From Methanosarcinales archaeon (GTDB taxonomy: Archaea > Halobacteriota > Syntropharchaeia > Alkanophagales > Methanospirareceae), in the NCBI GenBank assembly GCA_003661125.1, contig QMVO01000117.1, positions 1 to 5,949 of the forward strand: a stretch of 5,949 nucleotides of DNA, read 5' to 3'. The notes beneath the pieces are model-generated. The model was not told the DNA's origin. It ran no database searches and worked only from the letters and a program-made list of their open reading frames with translations. Shown piece by piece: positions 1 to 5,527 of this stretch (positions are counted from its first letter, which is position 1; every line of letters begins with the position of its first letter). The translations under genes and the position numbers were made by a program.

Positions 1-59
1 ATGAACTCGCTCAAAAACTTGACTTCATCTTCTTTGAGTTGTATCTCTAAGCTTTTCAT
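1..59 (-). CDS. N-terminus of a small protein, possibly ribbon-helix-helix (partial)
   Basis: An ATG at 59-57 opens a frame that stays open to the left edge and gives MKSLEIQLKEDEVKFLSEF, so only 19 residues are visible and the gene is cut by the window. The alternating short strand followed by an acidic turn and an amphipathic helix resembles the start of ribbon-helix-helix (CopG/Arc-type) DNA-binding proteins, often antitoxins or small regulators. That resemblance rests on very few residues and is weak. There is no Shine-Dalgarno sequence before the ATG, but a TATA-like box at 82-92 is at the right distance for a leaderless archaeal transcript, which supports this start. The gene lies 85 nt downstream of the DUF362 gene on the same strand, but its own promoter suggests separate transcription. 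It could also be an unrelated small protein; the rest of the gene is needed to tell. Confidence 0.5.
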   Translation of the reverse strand, partial: MKSLEIQLKEDEVKFLSEF

Positions 60-144
60 GCGATACTGTAAGAGTGTCAAGTATATAAATATGTAACATA
101 ACTAAGTTGCTGAAACACTAGTTTGCTATTAGGAAGTAGAGGTA
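60..144. other. intergenic gap between DUF362 and the left-edge gene
   Basis: Apart from the TATA-like box described at 82-92, this gap shows only a weak inverted repeat, AACTA (100-104) with TAGTT (119-123), which encloses a shorter GTT/AAC pair. It is AT-rich, has no T run following it on the minus strand, and is not convincing as a terminator for the DUF362 gene. Confidence 0.3.
82..92 (-). promoter_or_regulatory. TATA box for the left-edge gene (leaderless)
   Basis: Read on the minus strand, the stretch 97-81 is GTTACATATTTATATAC. Its TATA-like core is centred near 87, about 27 nt before the ATG at 59. That is the usual archaeal spacing from TATA box to transcription start, so the transcript would begin at or next to the start codon. 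The absence of a ribosome binding site fits. The GTTAC part lies where the BRE, the TFB contact just upstream of TATA, would be. This is a position and composition argument only. Confidence 0.5.
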
Positions 145-1161
145 TTATTTTTGGTATGAAAATACCTTATTATTTTCATGGTCATGGGTGTCCCCTTGGG
201 TCATGAAAGTTTCTTTTTTTCGCCACTCATCCACAGCCGACTCATAATAATGATGGAAAAACTTGCTCAAACCCTTTTCCGGAAACACCGACCTGAAAAT
301 ATCGGTAATTCTACTTCCAAAGCTCATCCCTATCGGTACTTTTTTAAATTCCCTTTTAACTCCTTTTTTATCTCTTATATCTATTCCCGCTAAATTTACC
401 GGTCCGAGCCCGCTTTTAGTTGCGAGCTCGAGATGTTTTATCTTAGCTGGTTTATAGCCAAGTACAGATACTGTGACACTATCAGTGGCGACGACGTTAT
501 CACCACATATAATTAAGTTAAGCGCGATGGGATTGCCCTTAAACGGACCTTCGCCTTCCATGCCGACAGTTGCATCAACAACAGAAAGGTGAGGAGGAAA
601 AGCCTTAACAAGATCAACTATCACCATATTTATCCCTAACTTATGATATTTCGCCTTATGCTTCTCCGGGAGGATTCCGAACATACATTTCAAACTTAAT
701 GTTACATCTGTGATGCTATGTGCTTTAGCCACCGGAACACAGATAATTTTATCTGCTTCCGCAACTGCCTTCGATATTTTTAATTCTTTTAGCATATATG
801 CATCTGCAACTACTTTGTTTACCATTTCGCCCTTGCTAAGGTTCACCACTTCTGCACCGCAATCTTCAGCAGCTTTACGGATTCCAGTCTCGTTAAGCAT
901 TCTATCCGCATCATACATCTCAGAATCCGCTTCTCCAACGATAATCCGGCTTGCTTTATCCTTTATCAATTCTATTAAAGCGGAGATGACTTCTGGACTC
1001 GTATATGAACCTCTTTTGCCTGCAACGCCACCACAAACGTTTGGCTTAATGAAAACGACATCACCGGATTTTATAAATTTATTAATGCCACCTAAAAGCT
1101 CTATTGCCTCACAGACCATATTCCCCGGTTCTTTGCCCTCGACTATTGAGACCACGCTCAT
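145..1161 (-). CDS. DUF362 domain protein without a ferredoxin domain
   Basis: This 338-residue protein matches the DUF362 family (PF04015), whose biochemical role is not established. Family landmarks occur in order: a KPN motif at residues 39-41, TSP at 54-56, a strand ending in GE at 76-77, VPVAKAH at 142-148, the LK-x-x-FGI block at 157-163, VVDA followed by a Gly/Glu-rich stretch at 194-209, GDN-x-x-ATD at 220-227 and GLG at 251-253. Many relatives carry a C-terminal 4Fe-4S ferredoxin domain. This one does not: the region after about residue 275 is basic, then aromatic, and ends in a hydrophilic tail with His and Asp/Glu. No signal peptide or membrane segment is seen, so it is probably cytoplasmic. 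The ATG at 1161 is 20 nt after the stop of the upstream flavoprotein gene and has only a weak GGA-like site, consistent with the second gene of an operon. Family assignment is firm; function is unknown. Confidence 0.9.
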   Translation of the reverse strand: MSVVSIVEGKEPGNMVCEAIELLGGINKFIKSGDVVFIKPNVCGGVAGKRGSYTSPEVISALIELIKDKASRIIVGEADSEMYDADRMLNETGIRKAAEDCGAEVVNLSKGEMVNKVVADAYMLKELKISKAVAEADKIICVPVAKAHSITDVTLSLKCMFGILPEKHKAKYHKLGINMVIVDLVKAFPPHLSVVDATVGMEGEGPFKGNPIALNLIICGDNVVATDSVTVSVLGYKPAKIKHLELATKSGLGPVNLAGIDIRDKKGVKREFKKVPIGMSFGSRITDIFRSVFPEKGLSKFFHHYYESAVDEWRKKETFMTQGDTHDHENNKVFSYQK

Positions 1162-1181
1162 AATTTCCGCTTATGTATGAT

Positions 1182-2402
1182 TTATATAAAAATACCTTTG
1201 AACCCCTTTGCTAATAGCCTTCCGCTGCCCGGTAAATTATCAAAAAAGACATTCAATGCGTGAAAGACACCGCCGATAGAAGGATGCACCATCAGATCAT
1301 CCACGTCTGTTCTATCTTCCAGTTCATTTGCCATCTTTATAAGCATATCGAGGTCTTTGTTATCCAGCGATTCAAATATCCTGCGAAAGGCGTAACTCAT
1401 CCTTCTATTAAATCTTTTTCTCACCTCCCACTCATATTTTTTTAGCATTTCATAATCTCCTTTTTCAAGTGCCTCGACACTGTATTTCGCTGCATAATAT
1501 CCGCTTACAATCGCGGGGAGCATCCCATAGCCCATCAATGGGTCAATCAATCCAGCGGCATCCCCTGCGAAAAGCACATTTTTATTTACATGTTCTGGCA
1601 ATGTGAACAGATTGGTCTTTCCATAGAAACTATGATCAACGTATCTTATTTTTTCTGCAACTGCCCTGTTTCGTCTCAAATATTCATAAAAATATTTATC
1701 TGCGGTTTTTTGCATCTTAGCTGAATCCAATACCACCGCGGCAGACGAAATCCCGTTTTTTCCGGTTACCAGATAAAAATAGCCTCCTTTGATTAGAGCG
1801 GCATCAAAATAGATTTCTGAAGCATCAGGACTGACGAAATCCTTTCCCGTCATGCCGAATATCTCACCTTTCTTGTACTCGCGTTTAGTAATACGAAGGA
1901 ATCGAAGAAAAGGCGAATTTTCCCCTGTTGCGTCTATGATTATCTTTGGCTTTATCATTATTTTATTCGAGCTTTGCGATATCATGACCTCGTTGATGCT
2001 GCGCCTTTTTTTATTTATACTTACTGATTTAATTTTCGCATCCAGAATAAGCTCACAACAGGATTTCATGCTATTATAAGCAGTTGAACATTCAAAAGAG
2101 TCCGGAGCAGAACCTCTTTTGAAATAATATTCTCCGGTTTTCGAGTGCAAAGTAAACGAGCTACCGAAAGGGGAATGCCATTTTGAGTTATAAACGAGGT
2201 TTTCTGTTTTCAATCCCAGTTCGTTTATGATCTCAGTAAGTCCAAAATCCGGGGACGAATCAATTCGCGTATTTGTACGTGCGCCTATCCTATTATCCTT
2301 CTCGATAAGAACGGTGTTCAGCCCGTGTTTAGCGCTGTATAATGCGGCAACAGACCCAGCGGGTCCCGCGCCTATCACCAACACGTCGCATTTCATTATC
2401 AA
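1182..2402 (-). CDS. geranylgeranyl reductase family FAD-dependent oxidoreductase
   Basis: This is a flavoprotein of up to 406 residues in the geranylgeranyl reductase (GGR) branch of the p-hydroxybenzoate hydroxylase-like superfamily. In archaea such enzymes saturate the isoprenoid chains of membrane lipids, though many paralogues are uncharacterised. Visible motifs are the dinucleotide-binding GAGPAG at residues 11-16 with an acidic end to strand 2 (IEK, 33-35), DATGENS at 157-163, a GYFYLVTGKNG segment near 207-217, and the flavin-binding GDAAGLIDP-x-x-GYGM at 270-284. The loop after strand 2, where many archaeal GGRs carry a conserved cysteine, reads IGARTNTRIDSS and has none. A TTG at 2402 lies 7 nt after the GGAG core and gives M-I-M-K; the ATG at 2396 lies 13 nt after it. 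The TTG therefore fits ribosome spacing better, though the two products differ by only two residues. DUF362 follows in the same operon. The family is clear; the substrate is not, and another flavin-dependent reductase role is possible. Confidence 0.88.
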   Translation of the reverse strand: MIMKCDVLVIGAGPAGSVAALYSAKHGLNTVLIEKDNRIGARTNTRIDSSPDFGLTEIINELGLKTENLVYNSKWHSPFGSSFTLHSKTGEYYFKRGSAPDSFECSTAYNSMKSCCELILDAKIKSVSINKKRRSINEVMISQSSNKIMIKPKIIIDATGENSPFLRFLRITKREYKKGEIFGMTGKDFVSPDASEIYFDAALIKGGYFYLVTGKNGISSAAVVLDSAKMQKTADKYFYEYLRRNRAVAEKIRYVDHSFYGKTNLFTLPEHVNKNVLFAGDAAGLIDPLMGYGMLPAIVSGYYAAKYSVEALEKGDYEMLKKYEWEVRKRFNRRMSYAFRRIFESLDNKDLDMLIKMANELEDRTDVDDLMVHPSIGGVFHALNVFFDNLPGSGRLLAKGFKGIFI

Positions 2403-2406
2403 GTTT

Positions 2407-2415
2407 CTTCTCCTT
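2407..2415 (-). promoter_or_regulatory. Shine-Dalgarno site of the flavoprotein gene
   Basis: On the minus strand this reads AAGGAGAAG. Its GGAG core is 7 nt from a TTG at 2402 and 13 nt from the ATG at 2396. The spacing favours the TTG as the real start. Confidence 0.55.
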
Positions 2416-2416
2416 C

Positions 2417-2428
2417 AACGGTACCGTT
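2417..2428. promoter_or_regulatory. perfect 12-nt palindrome, candidate operator
   Basis: AACGGTACCGTT is identical on both strands. It lies between the predicted transcription start of the flavoprotein gene (near 2430) and its ribosome binding site. A second, imperfect palindrome overlaps it: GTTACAGTATAAC at 2426-2438. Dyads at this position are typical of repressor sites. However, a 12-nt palindrome is expected about once by chance in a sequence of this length, so the location is the main argument. Confidence 0.35.
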
Positions 2429-2448
2429 ACAGTATAACCACCCTCCTC

Positions 2449-2467
2449 GTTTATATTTATATGTAAC
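2449..2467. promoter_or_regulatory. TATA region shared by divergent flavoprotein and ATPase genes
   Basis: The minus strand reads GTTACATATAAATATAAAC, with a TATA core centred near 2456. That predicts a flavoprotein transcript starting near 2430 with a leader of about 28 nt. On the plus strand the same AT-rich block predicts a start near 2483, about 9 nt before the ATG of the ATPase gene. A further AT-rich piece at 2471-2479 is too close to that ATG to act as its TATA box at normal spacing. The sequence GTTACA (2426-2431) and its inverse TGTAAC (2462-2467) flank the region. Confidence 0.45.
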
Positions 2468-2491
2468 TCATTTTATATTAGAGCGACTAAA

Positions 2492-3199
2492 ATGGAAAGG
2501 ATAAAAACATATGTAGAAAGATTGGATAAGCGATTAGAAGGAGGAATTCCAAAAGGTACGATTTCATTGATTTGTGGCGTGGCAGGCTGTATGAAAAGTT
2601 CTTTGACGTACAGCATTTTATATAAAAACGCAGTGGAGAGTAACTTAAAGGGACTGTATATAACGTTAGAACAGGAGGTACAGGGTTTAAAGAAACAGAT
2701 GGAAACGCTGGGACTGACAGAAGAAAGCGAAAAATTGACTATCGTGGACCAAAAGGGGATTGATAAGGCGGTAGGAGTGGACATGAGATTTGAGCATAAT
2801 TCGATAAAAAAGGTTAAGTATTACGTGGAAGACCTCTTAAAGAGAGAGGAATATGATTTAATAGCAATAGACCCTCTTAATGCATTATACTCCTTAACAA
2901 CCATTAAAAACCCTCGTAGTGAAGTCCATCTTTTCTTTGACTGGCTGAGAGAAACGGGAATAACGAGCTTTTTGATTTCTGAAATGTATCAAGGAGATAA
3001 TAGATTCGGAAAATATGGTGTGGAGGAGTTTCTTGCTGACGCGATAATACATCTGGAGTTCAAGAGGGAAAGGAATATATTAGAACGTTATCTGGGGATT
3101 GTAAAGATGAGGTACACAAATCATCATCTACAATATTTCCCATTATTTTATAATAAAGATAGATTCATCATATACACAAAGGAAGAATTAGAATTATAA
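2492..3199 (+). CDS. RAD55/KaiC-like RecA-superfamily ATPase, single domain
   Basis: This 235-residue protein is a single RecA-fold domain of the archaeal RAD55/KaiC-like group (COG0467). Such proteins bind ATP and often act in regulation or signalling, but most are uncharacterised. The N-terminus VERLDKRLEGGIPKGTISLI (residues 8-27) is the standard lead-in to the nucleotide site. Walker A is GVAGCMKS at 29-36, with Met where the usual Gly precedes the lysine. LYITLEQE at 55-62 occupies the position of the KaiC catalytic glutamates. Walker B is YDLIAID at 121-127, followed by LISEM at 161-165 and LADAIIHLEF at 171-180. The segment RYLGIVKMRYTNH at 189-201 matches the KaiC C-terminal strand-turn. 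There is no second KaiC domain and no DNA-binding domain. The ATG has no Shine-Dalgarno sequence and a short predicted leader. It is transcribed divergently from the flavoprotein operon. The family is confident; the role is not. Radical departures such as recombinase function look unlikely at this size. Confidence 0.85.
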   Translation: MERIKTYVERLDKRLEGGIPKGTISLICGVAGCMKSSLTYSILYKNAVESNLKGLYITLEQEVQGLKKQMETLGLTEESEKLTIVDQKGIDKAVGVDMRFEHNSIKKVKYYVEDLLKREEYDLIAIDPLNALYSLTTIKNPRSEVHLFFDWLRETGITSFLISEMYQGDNRFGKYGVEEFLADAIIHLEFKRERNILERYLGIVKMRYTNHHLQYFPLFYNKDRFIIYTKEELEL

Positions 3200-3211
3200 A
3201 TTATAAAAAAA
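3198..3211 (-). terminator. oligo-T terminator after the winged-helix gene
   Basis: Seven nucleotides past the stop codon of the winged-helix gene, the minus strand has seven consecutive T (3211-3205) followed by an AT-rich stretch. Archaeal RNA polymerase can terminate on T-rich tracts without a hairpin. The tract overlaps the end of the convergent ATPase gene. No comparable T run follows the ATPase gene on the plus strand. Confidence 0.45.
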
Positions 3212-3217
3212 GAAAGA

Positions 3218-3547
3218 TTACCTTAGTTGCTCTCTCATCTTCTTATAATCCCGCAAAAATTGTTTACCCTTTTCCGTCGTCTTGTATTCGCTGCCTATAT
3301 TCTCTATAAGCCCTTTTTCCTCCAAATACGGGAGGTACTTCCCCACTCTTTTAAAATTAAGATTCGCTTTATATACTATCTCTGTCTTCTTTGCCTCATT
3401 CATTGCAACAGAAAGAATATCGGTGATTATCTCTAATTTACCTCTTCGCTCCTTAAAGCTGTTCTTAAGACCCTCTCTCCTCCGCTCCTTAATATACTTT
3501 TCTGTTTGCATTTGTCCCCCTTTTTTATCCCCCAAATCAACCCCCAT
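3218..3547 (-). CDS. small winged helix-turn-helix protein (HTH_45-like)
   Basis: This 109-residue basic protein has a winged-helix domain from about residue 35 to 105. Helix 1 is KLEIITDILSVAM (37-49), helix 2 covers KKTEIVYKANL (53-63), and the recognition helix is NFKRVGKYLPYLEEKGLI (64-81). The wing is YKTTEKG (88-94), followed by a C-terminal helix FLRDYKKMREQ. This pattern strongly resembles the archaeal HTH_45 (ArnR1-like, PF14947) family of putative transcription regulators. The first 34 residues are Gly- and Lys/Arg-rich and probably disordered. The start at 3547 is supported by AGGAGG 5 nt upstream; an internal Met at residue 13 (3511) is a possible second start. The 5' end of the gene contains three GGGGG runs. 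Its ends face the ATPase gene (18-nt gap) and its start faces lysK. A DNA-binding role is likely; targets are unknown and autoregulation is possible. Confidence 0.82.
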   Translation of the reverse strand: MGVDLGDKKGGQMQTEKYIKERRREGLKNSFKERRGKLEIITDILSVAMNEAKKTEIVYKANLNFKRVGKYLPYLEEKGLIENIGSEYKTTEKGKQFLRDYKKMREQLR

Positions 3548-3552
3548 GTTTT

Positions 3553-3558
3553 CCTCCT
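3553..3558 (-). promoter_or_regulatory. strong Shine-Dalgarno site of the winged-helix gene
   Basis: The minus strand reads AGGAGG, 5 nt before the ATG at 3547, which fixes that start. It is the best ribosome binding site in the window and contrasts with the absence of one before the ATPase and lysK genes. It sits between CCCC (3562-3559) and GGGGG (3545-3541) on the same strand, which could pair as a short stem. Confidence 0.75.
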
Positions 3559-3597
3559 GGGGACCGCCTTCTTCATCCTACATTTTAGGTTAAGCGT

Positions 3598-3645
3598 ATT
3601 AAACATAAATAGATAACTAAAAGCACGCACTTTTTATAATAAAAG
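3598..3645. promoter_or_regulatory. divergent promoter region, winged-helix gene and lysK
   Basis: The 102 nt between the two starts (3548-3649) contain two AT-rich blocks. CATAAATAG at 3604-3612 could be the TATA box of lysK, with a start near 3635 and a leader of about 15 nt; its complement could serve the winged-helix gene. The second block, TTTTTATAATAAAAG at 3631-3645, is too near the lysK ATG to drive it. On the minus strand it would give the winged-helix gene a leader of about 60 nt. Which box is used cannot be settled from one sequence. Confidence 0.35.
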
Positions 3646-3649
3646 CAAA

Positions 3650-5176
3650 ATGCACTGGTCTTTAGCAATTGCAAAGGAGATCGTAGAACGAAGAAAAGAG
3701 AAAAAGCATGTTGTTGCCACTGGTATTACTCCTTCTGGCGATATTCACGTGGGGAACCTGCGCGAGATAATAATTGCGGATGCGGTGCATTCTGCTCTTA
3801 TAAATATGGACGTGGATGCAAGACTTATTTACATAGCGGATACTTTTGACCCACTGCGACGAAGGTACTCTTTCCTTCCTGAAAAATACGAAACGCATGT
3901 AGGAAAACCTCTTTCGGAAATACCAGACCCTGAGGGCTGCCATTCGTGCTATGCAGACCACTTCCTATTGCCCTTCCTTGACTCGCTGGACGATTTAGAC
4001 ATAAAAATAGAGATTTTCAGGGCTGATGAGATGTATAAGTCCGGGATGTACGTGGACGTGATAAAGGAAGCGATTTCGAGAAGAGAAAATCTGGCAAGGA
4101 TAATAGAGCAAGTTTCGCGTAGGCGAGTGCCAGTGGAATGGACGCCTTTTAATCCCCTTTGTGATGCCTGTGGGAGGATCACATCCGCAGTTGTAAAAGG
4201 ATACGACTTGAATAAACAAGAGGTGTATTATGAGTGTGAATGTGGAAACAAGGATGTTGCTTCGTTTAGAGGCGGAGGCAAATTAGCGTGGCGAGTGGAC
4301 TGGGCAGCGAGATGGAAAATCCTCGGTGTTACTATCGAGCCTTTTGGCAAAGACCATGCTGCTCCTGGCGGGTCTTATGACACCGGAAAGAGAATTTCCT
4401 CAGAAATCTACAATTATGGAGCACCTTATCCCATTCCTTTTGAACACATTCTGTTAAAGACGAAGGAAGAAGAAGGAACGGAAGCGAAAGTTACGGCTAT
4501 GTCCTCTTCCCGGGGAACGAATATCCCCGTGCATGAGATGTTAGAAGCAGTGCCACCAGAAATTTTAAAGCATGTTATTTCGAGAGTGAGACCGGATAAG
4601 CACATAGAATTCGACCCTTCTTTACCTTTACTTCACCTGATAGACGAGTATGAGCGAAAGATAAGGGGAATAGGAAGAGGCGTTGCAGGTAAAATCCCGT
4701 TCAGGCATTTTATAGCGCTCGTGCAGATTGCACGAGGCGATTTCTCCGAACTACTCGAGGTCATCAAAAGAAGCGGATATGATGTCCGCGAAGAAGACGA
4801 AGAAGAAATAAAGGAGATAGAGAAAAAAGCGAAGTATGTGGAAAGTTGGCTGCGGAGATATGCACCCCCGAGTGTGAAGTTCGAGGTGCAGCTGGTCCTA
4901 CCGACTGAGGAAATAAAAAACTTAACCGATGCGCAAAAATACGCATTGATGCTATTGGCACAGGAACTAATAGAGGGTATGAACCTGAGTGCTTCCGACT
5001 GGCATAATAAAATATATGAAGTTGCTTCGGCTGCCAACATGGAAGCGAAGGAGATATTCAAAGCAATCTATATCGCACTCCTGAAAAAACCTTCAGGACC
5101 TCGTGCAGGCTGGTTACTCGCTTCTCTAGATACTGAATTCCTTCGCGAAAGATTTGAAGCGGCGGGAGAAGCATAA
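3650..5176 (+). CDS. lysK: class I lysyl-tRNA synthetase (archaeal type)
   Basis: This cytoplasmic enzyme attaches lysine to tRNA-Lys using ATP. It is the class I LysRS found in most archaea and some bacteria, unrelated to class II LysRS. At 508 residues it has about the usual length. The N-terminus MHW and the ATGITPSGDIHVGNLRE segment (residues 23-39) are characteristic, with the HIGH-type motif HVGN at 33-36. A zinc-ribbon insertion has Cys171, Cys174, Cys196 and Cys198. GKDHAAPGGSYDTG, in the region of residues 237-250, is the conserved block before the second signature. That second signature reads AMSSSRG at 283-289, where a KMSSSKG-like form would be expected. The remainder is the helical anticodon-binding part and is complete to its TAA. 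The ATG lacks a Shine-Dalgarno sequence, as expected for a transcript with a short leader. The gene stands alone, divergent from the winged-helix gene and convergent with the broken gene to its right. Confidence 0.96.
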   Translation: MHWSLAIAKEIVERRKEKKHVVATGITPSGDIHVGNLREIIIADAVHSALINMDVDARLIYIADTFDPLRRRYSFLPEKYETHVGKPLSEIPDPEGCHSCYADHFLLPFLDSLDDLDIKIEIFRADEMYKSGMYVDVIKEAISRRENLARIIEQVSRRRVPVEWTPFNPLCDACGRITSAVVKGYDLNKQEVYYECECGNKDVASFRGGGKLAWRVDWAARWKILGVTIEPFGKDHAAPGGSYDTGKRISSEIYNYGAPYPIPFEHILLKTKEEEGTEAKVTAMSSSRGTNIPVHEMLEAVPPEILKHVISRVRPDKHIEFDPSLPLLHLIDEYERKIRGIGRGVAGKIPFRHFIALVQIARGDFSELLEVIKRSGYDVREEDEEEIKEIEKKAKYVESWLRRYAPPSVKFEVQLVLPTEEIKNLTDAQKYALMLLAQELIEGMNLSASDWHNKIYEVASAANMEAKEIFKAIYIALLKKPSGPRAGWLLASLDTEFLRERFEAAGEA

Positions 5177-5212
5177 GTTACGTTAATAAACTCACTTTAG
5201 CTTTCCCTTTAT

Positions 5213-5527
5213 TCACCACCTCATCGGTATTATAATATAATCAACAACCTTAATCTCCACCTCTTCCGGGGCTTTCTCGAATTCCGAGAGCCAACTCAGC
5301 CTAATCGTTTCAGCCTTTCCCGGAACGAGGGTAATTACATCCGATTTCTTATTCTTTACTTCGGCAGCGAGTAGCGAATCAATAAAGAGTTCAGCTGTTG
5401 GCTCCTTTTTACCTATTAAAATGTTCCACTTTTGCACGAGCTTTGTAGAGTTATTCTCCAGCGCTTTTCTCAGCTCTATGTTTAGGCTCAGCTTACCCTT
5501 TATAAGCAGGAGATCAGGCAGACTCAA
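5213..5527 (-). CDS. intact 3' portion of a broken gene, unknown family
   Basis: An uninterrupted minus-strand frame ends in TGA at 5215-5213. A TTG at 5527 allows a nominal 104-residue reading. That start is probably not real. There is no ribosome binding site, and protein-like sequence continues upstream in the same frame (TNFLKDWEFIGNKEVLSL) to a stop at 5596-5594; from there it continues in another frame. The visible part has a helical segment (LNIELRKALENN) followed by alternating strand-like stretches such as ELFIDSLLAAEV and DVITLVPGKAETIRLSWL, ending VVDYIIIPMRW. This suggests a small beta-rich C-terminal domain. No signal peptide, membrane segment or known catalytic motif is seen, and I do not recognise the family. 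It converges on lysK with a 36-nt gap. Confidence 0.5.
   Translation of the reverse strand: MSLPDLLLIKGKLSLNIELRKALENNSTKLVQKWNILIGKKEPTAELFIDSLLAAEVKNKKSDVITLVPGKAETIRLSWLSEFEKAPEEVEIKVVDYIIIPMRW

Noticed and set aside
153..166. Short inverted repeat GGTAT/ATACC with a 4-nt loop at the end of the DUF362 gene
   Set aside because: It has only five pairs and mostly A-T content, lies inside the coding sequence, and is followed on the minus strand by A rather than T, so it does not look like a terminator.
710..1180. 156-codon open frame on the plus strand opposite the DUF362 gene
   Set aside because: It is antisense to a confidently assigned DUF362 gene, and its Ser/Thr/Ile-rich, low-complexity product matches no protein pattern.
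2473..2784. 103-codon minus-strand frame opposite the start of the ATPase gene
   Set aside because: It is the antisense shadow of the conserved Walker A region and has a Ser/Pro/Cys-rich product without recognisable features.
3589..3594. AUG followed at once by UAG in the leader of the winged-helix gene (minus strand), like a minimal upstream ORF
   Set aside because: A start-stop pair arises easily by chance and nothing marks it as translated. It may not even be in the transcript, depending on which TATA box is used.
3433..3630. Minus-strand open frame overlapping the winged-helix gene in another frame, starting upstream of it
   Set aside because: The product is basic and composition-driven, has no ribosome binding site, and overlaps a gene with a strong Shine-Dalgarno site and a recognisable fold.
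4633..5061. 142-codon minus-strand frame opposite the 3' part of lysK
   Set aside because: Serine-rich product, caused by the complement of Glu/Lys-rich lysK codons; the sense strand is clearly coding.
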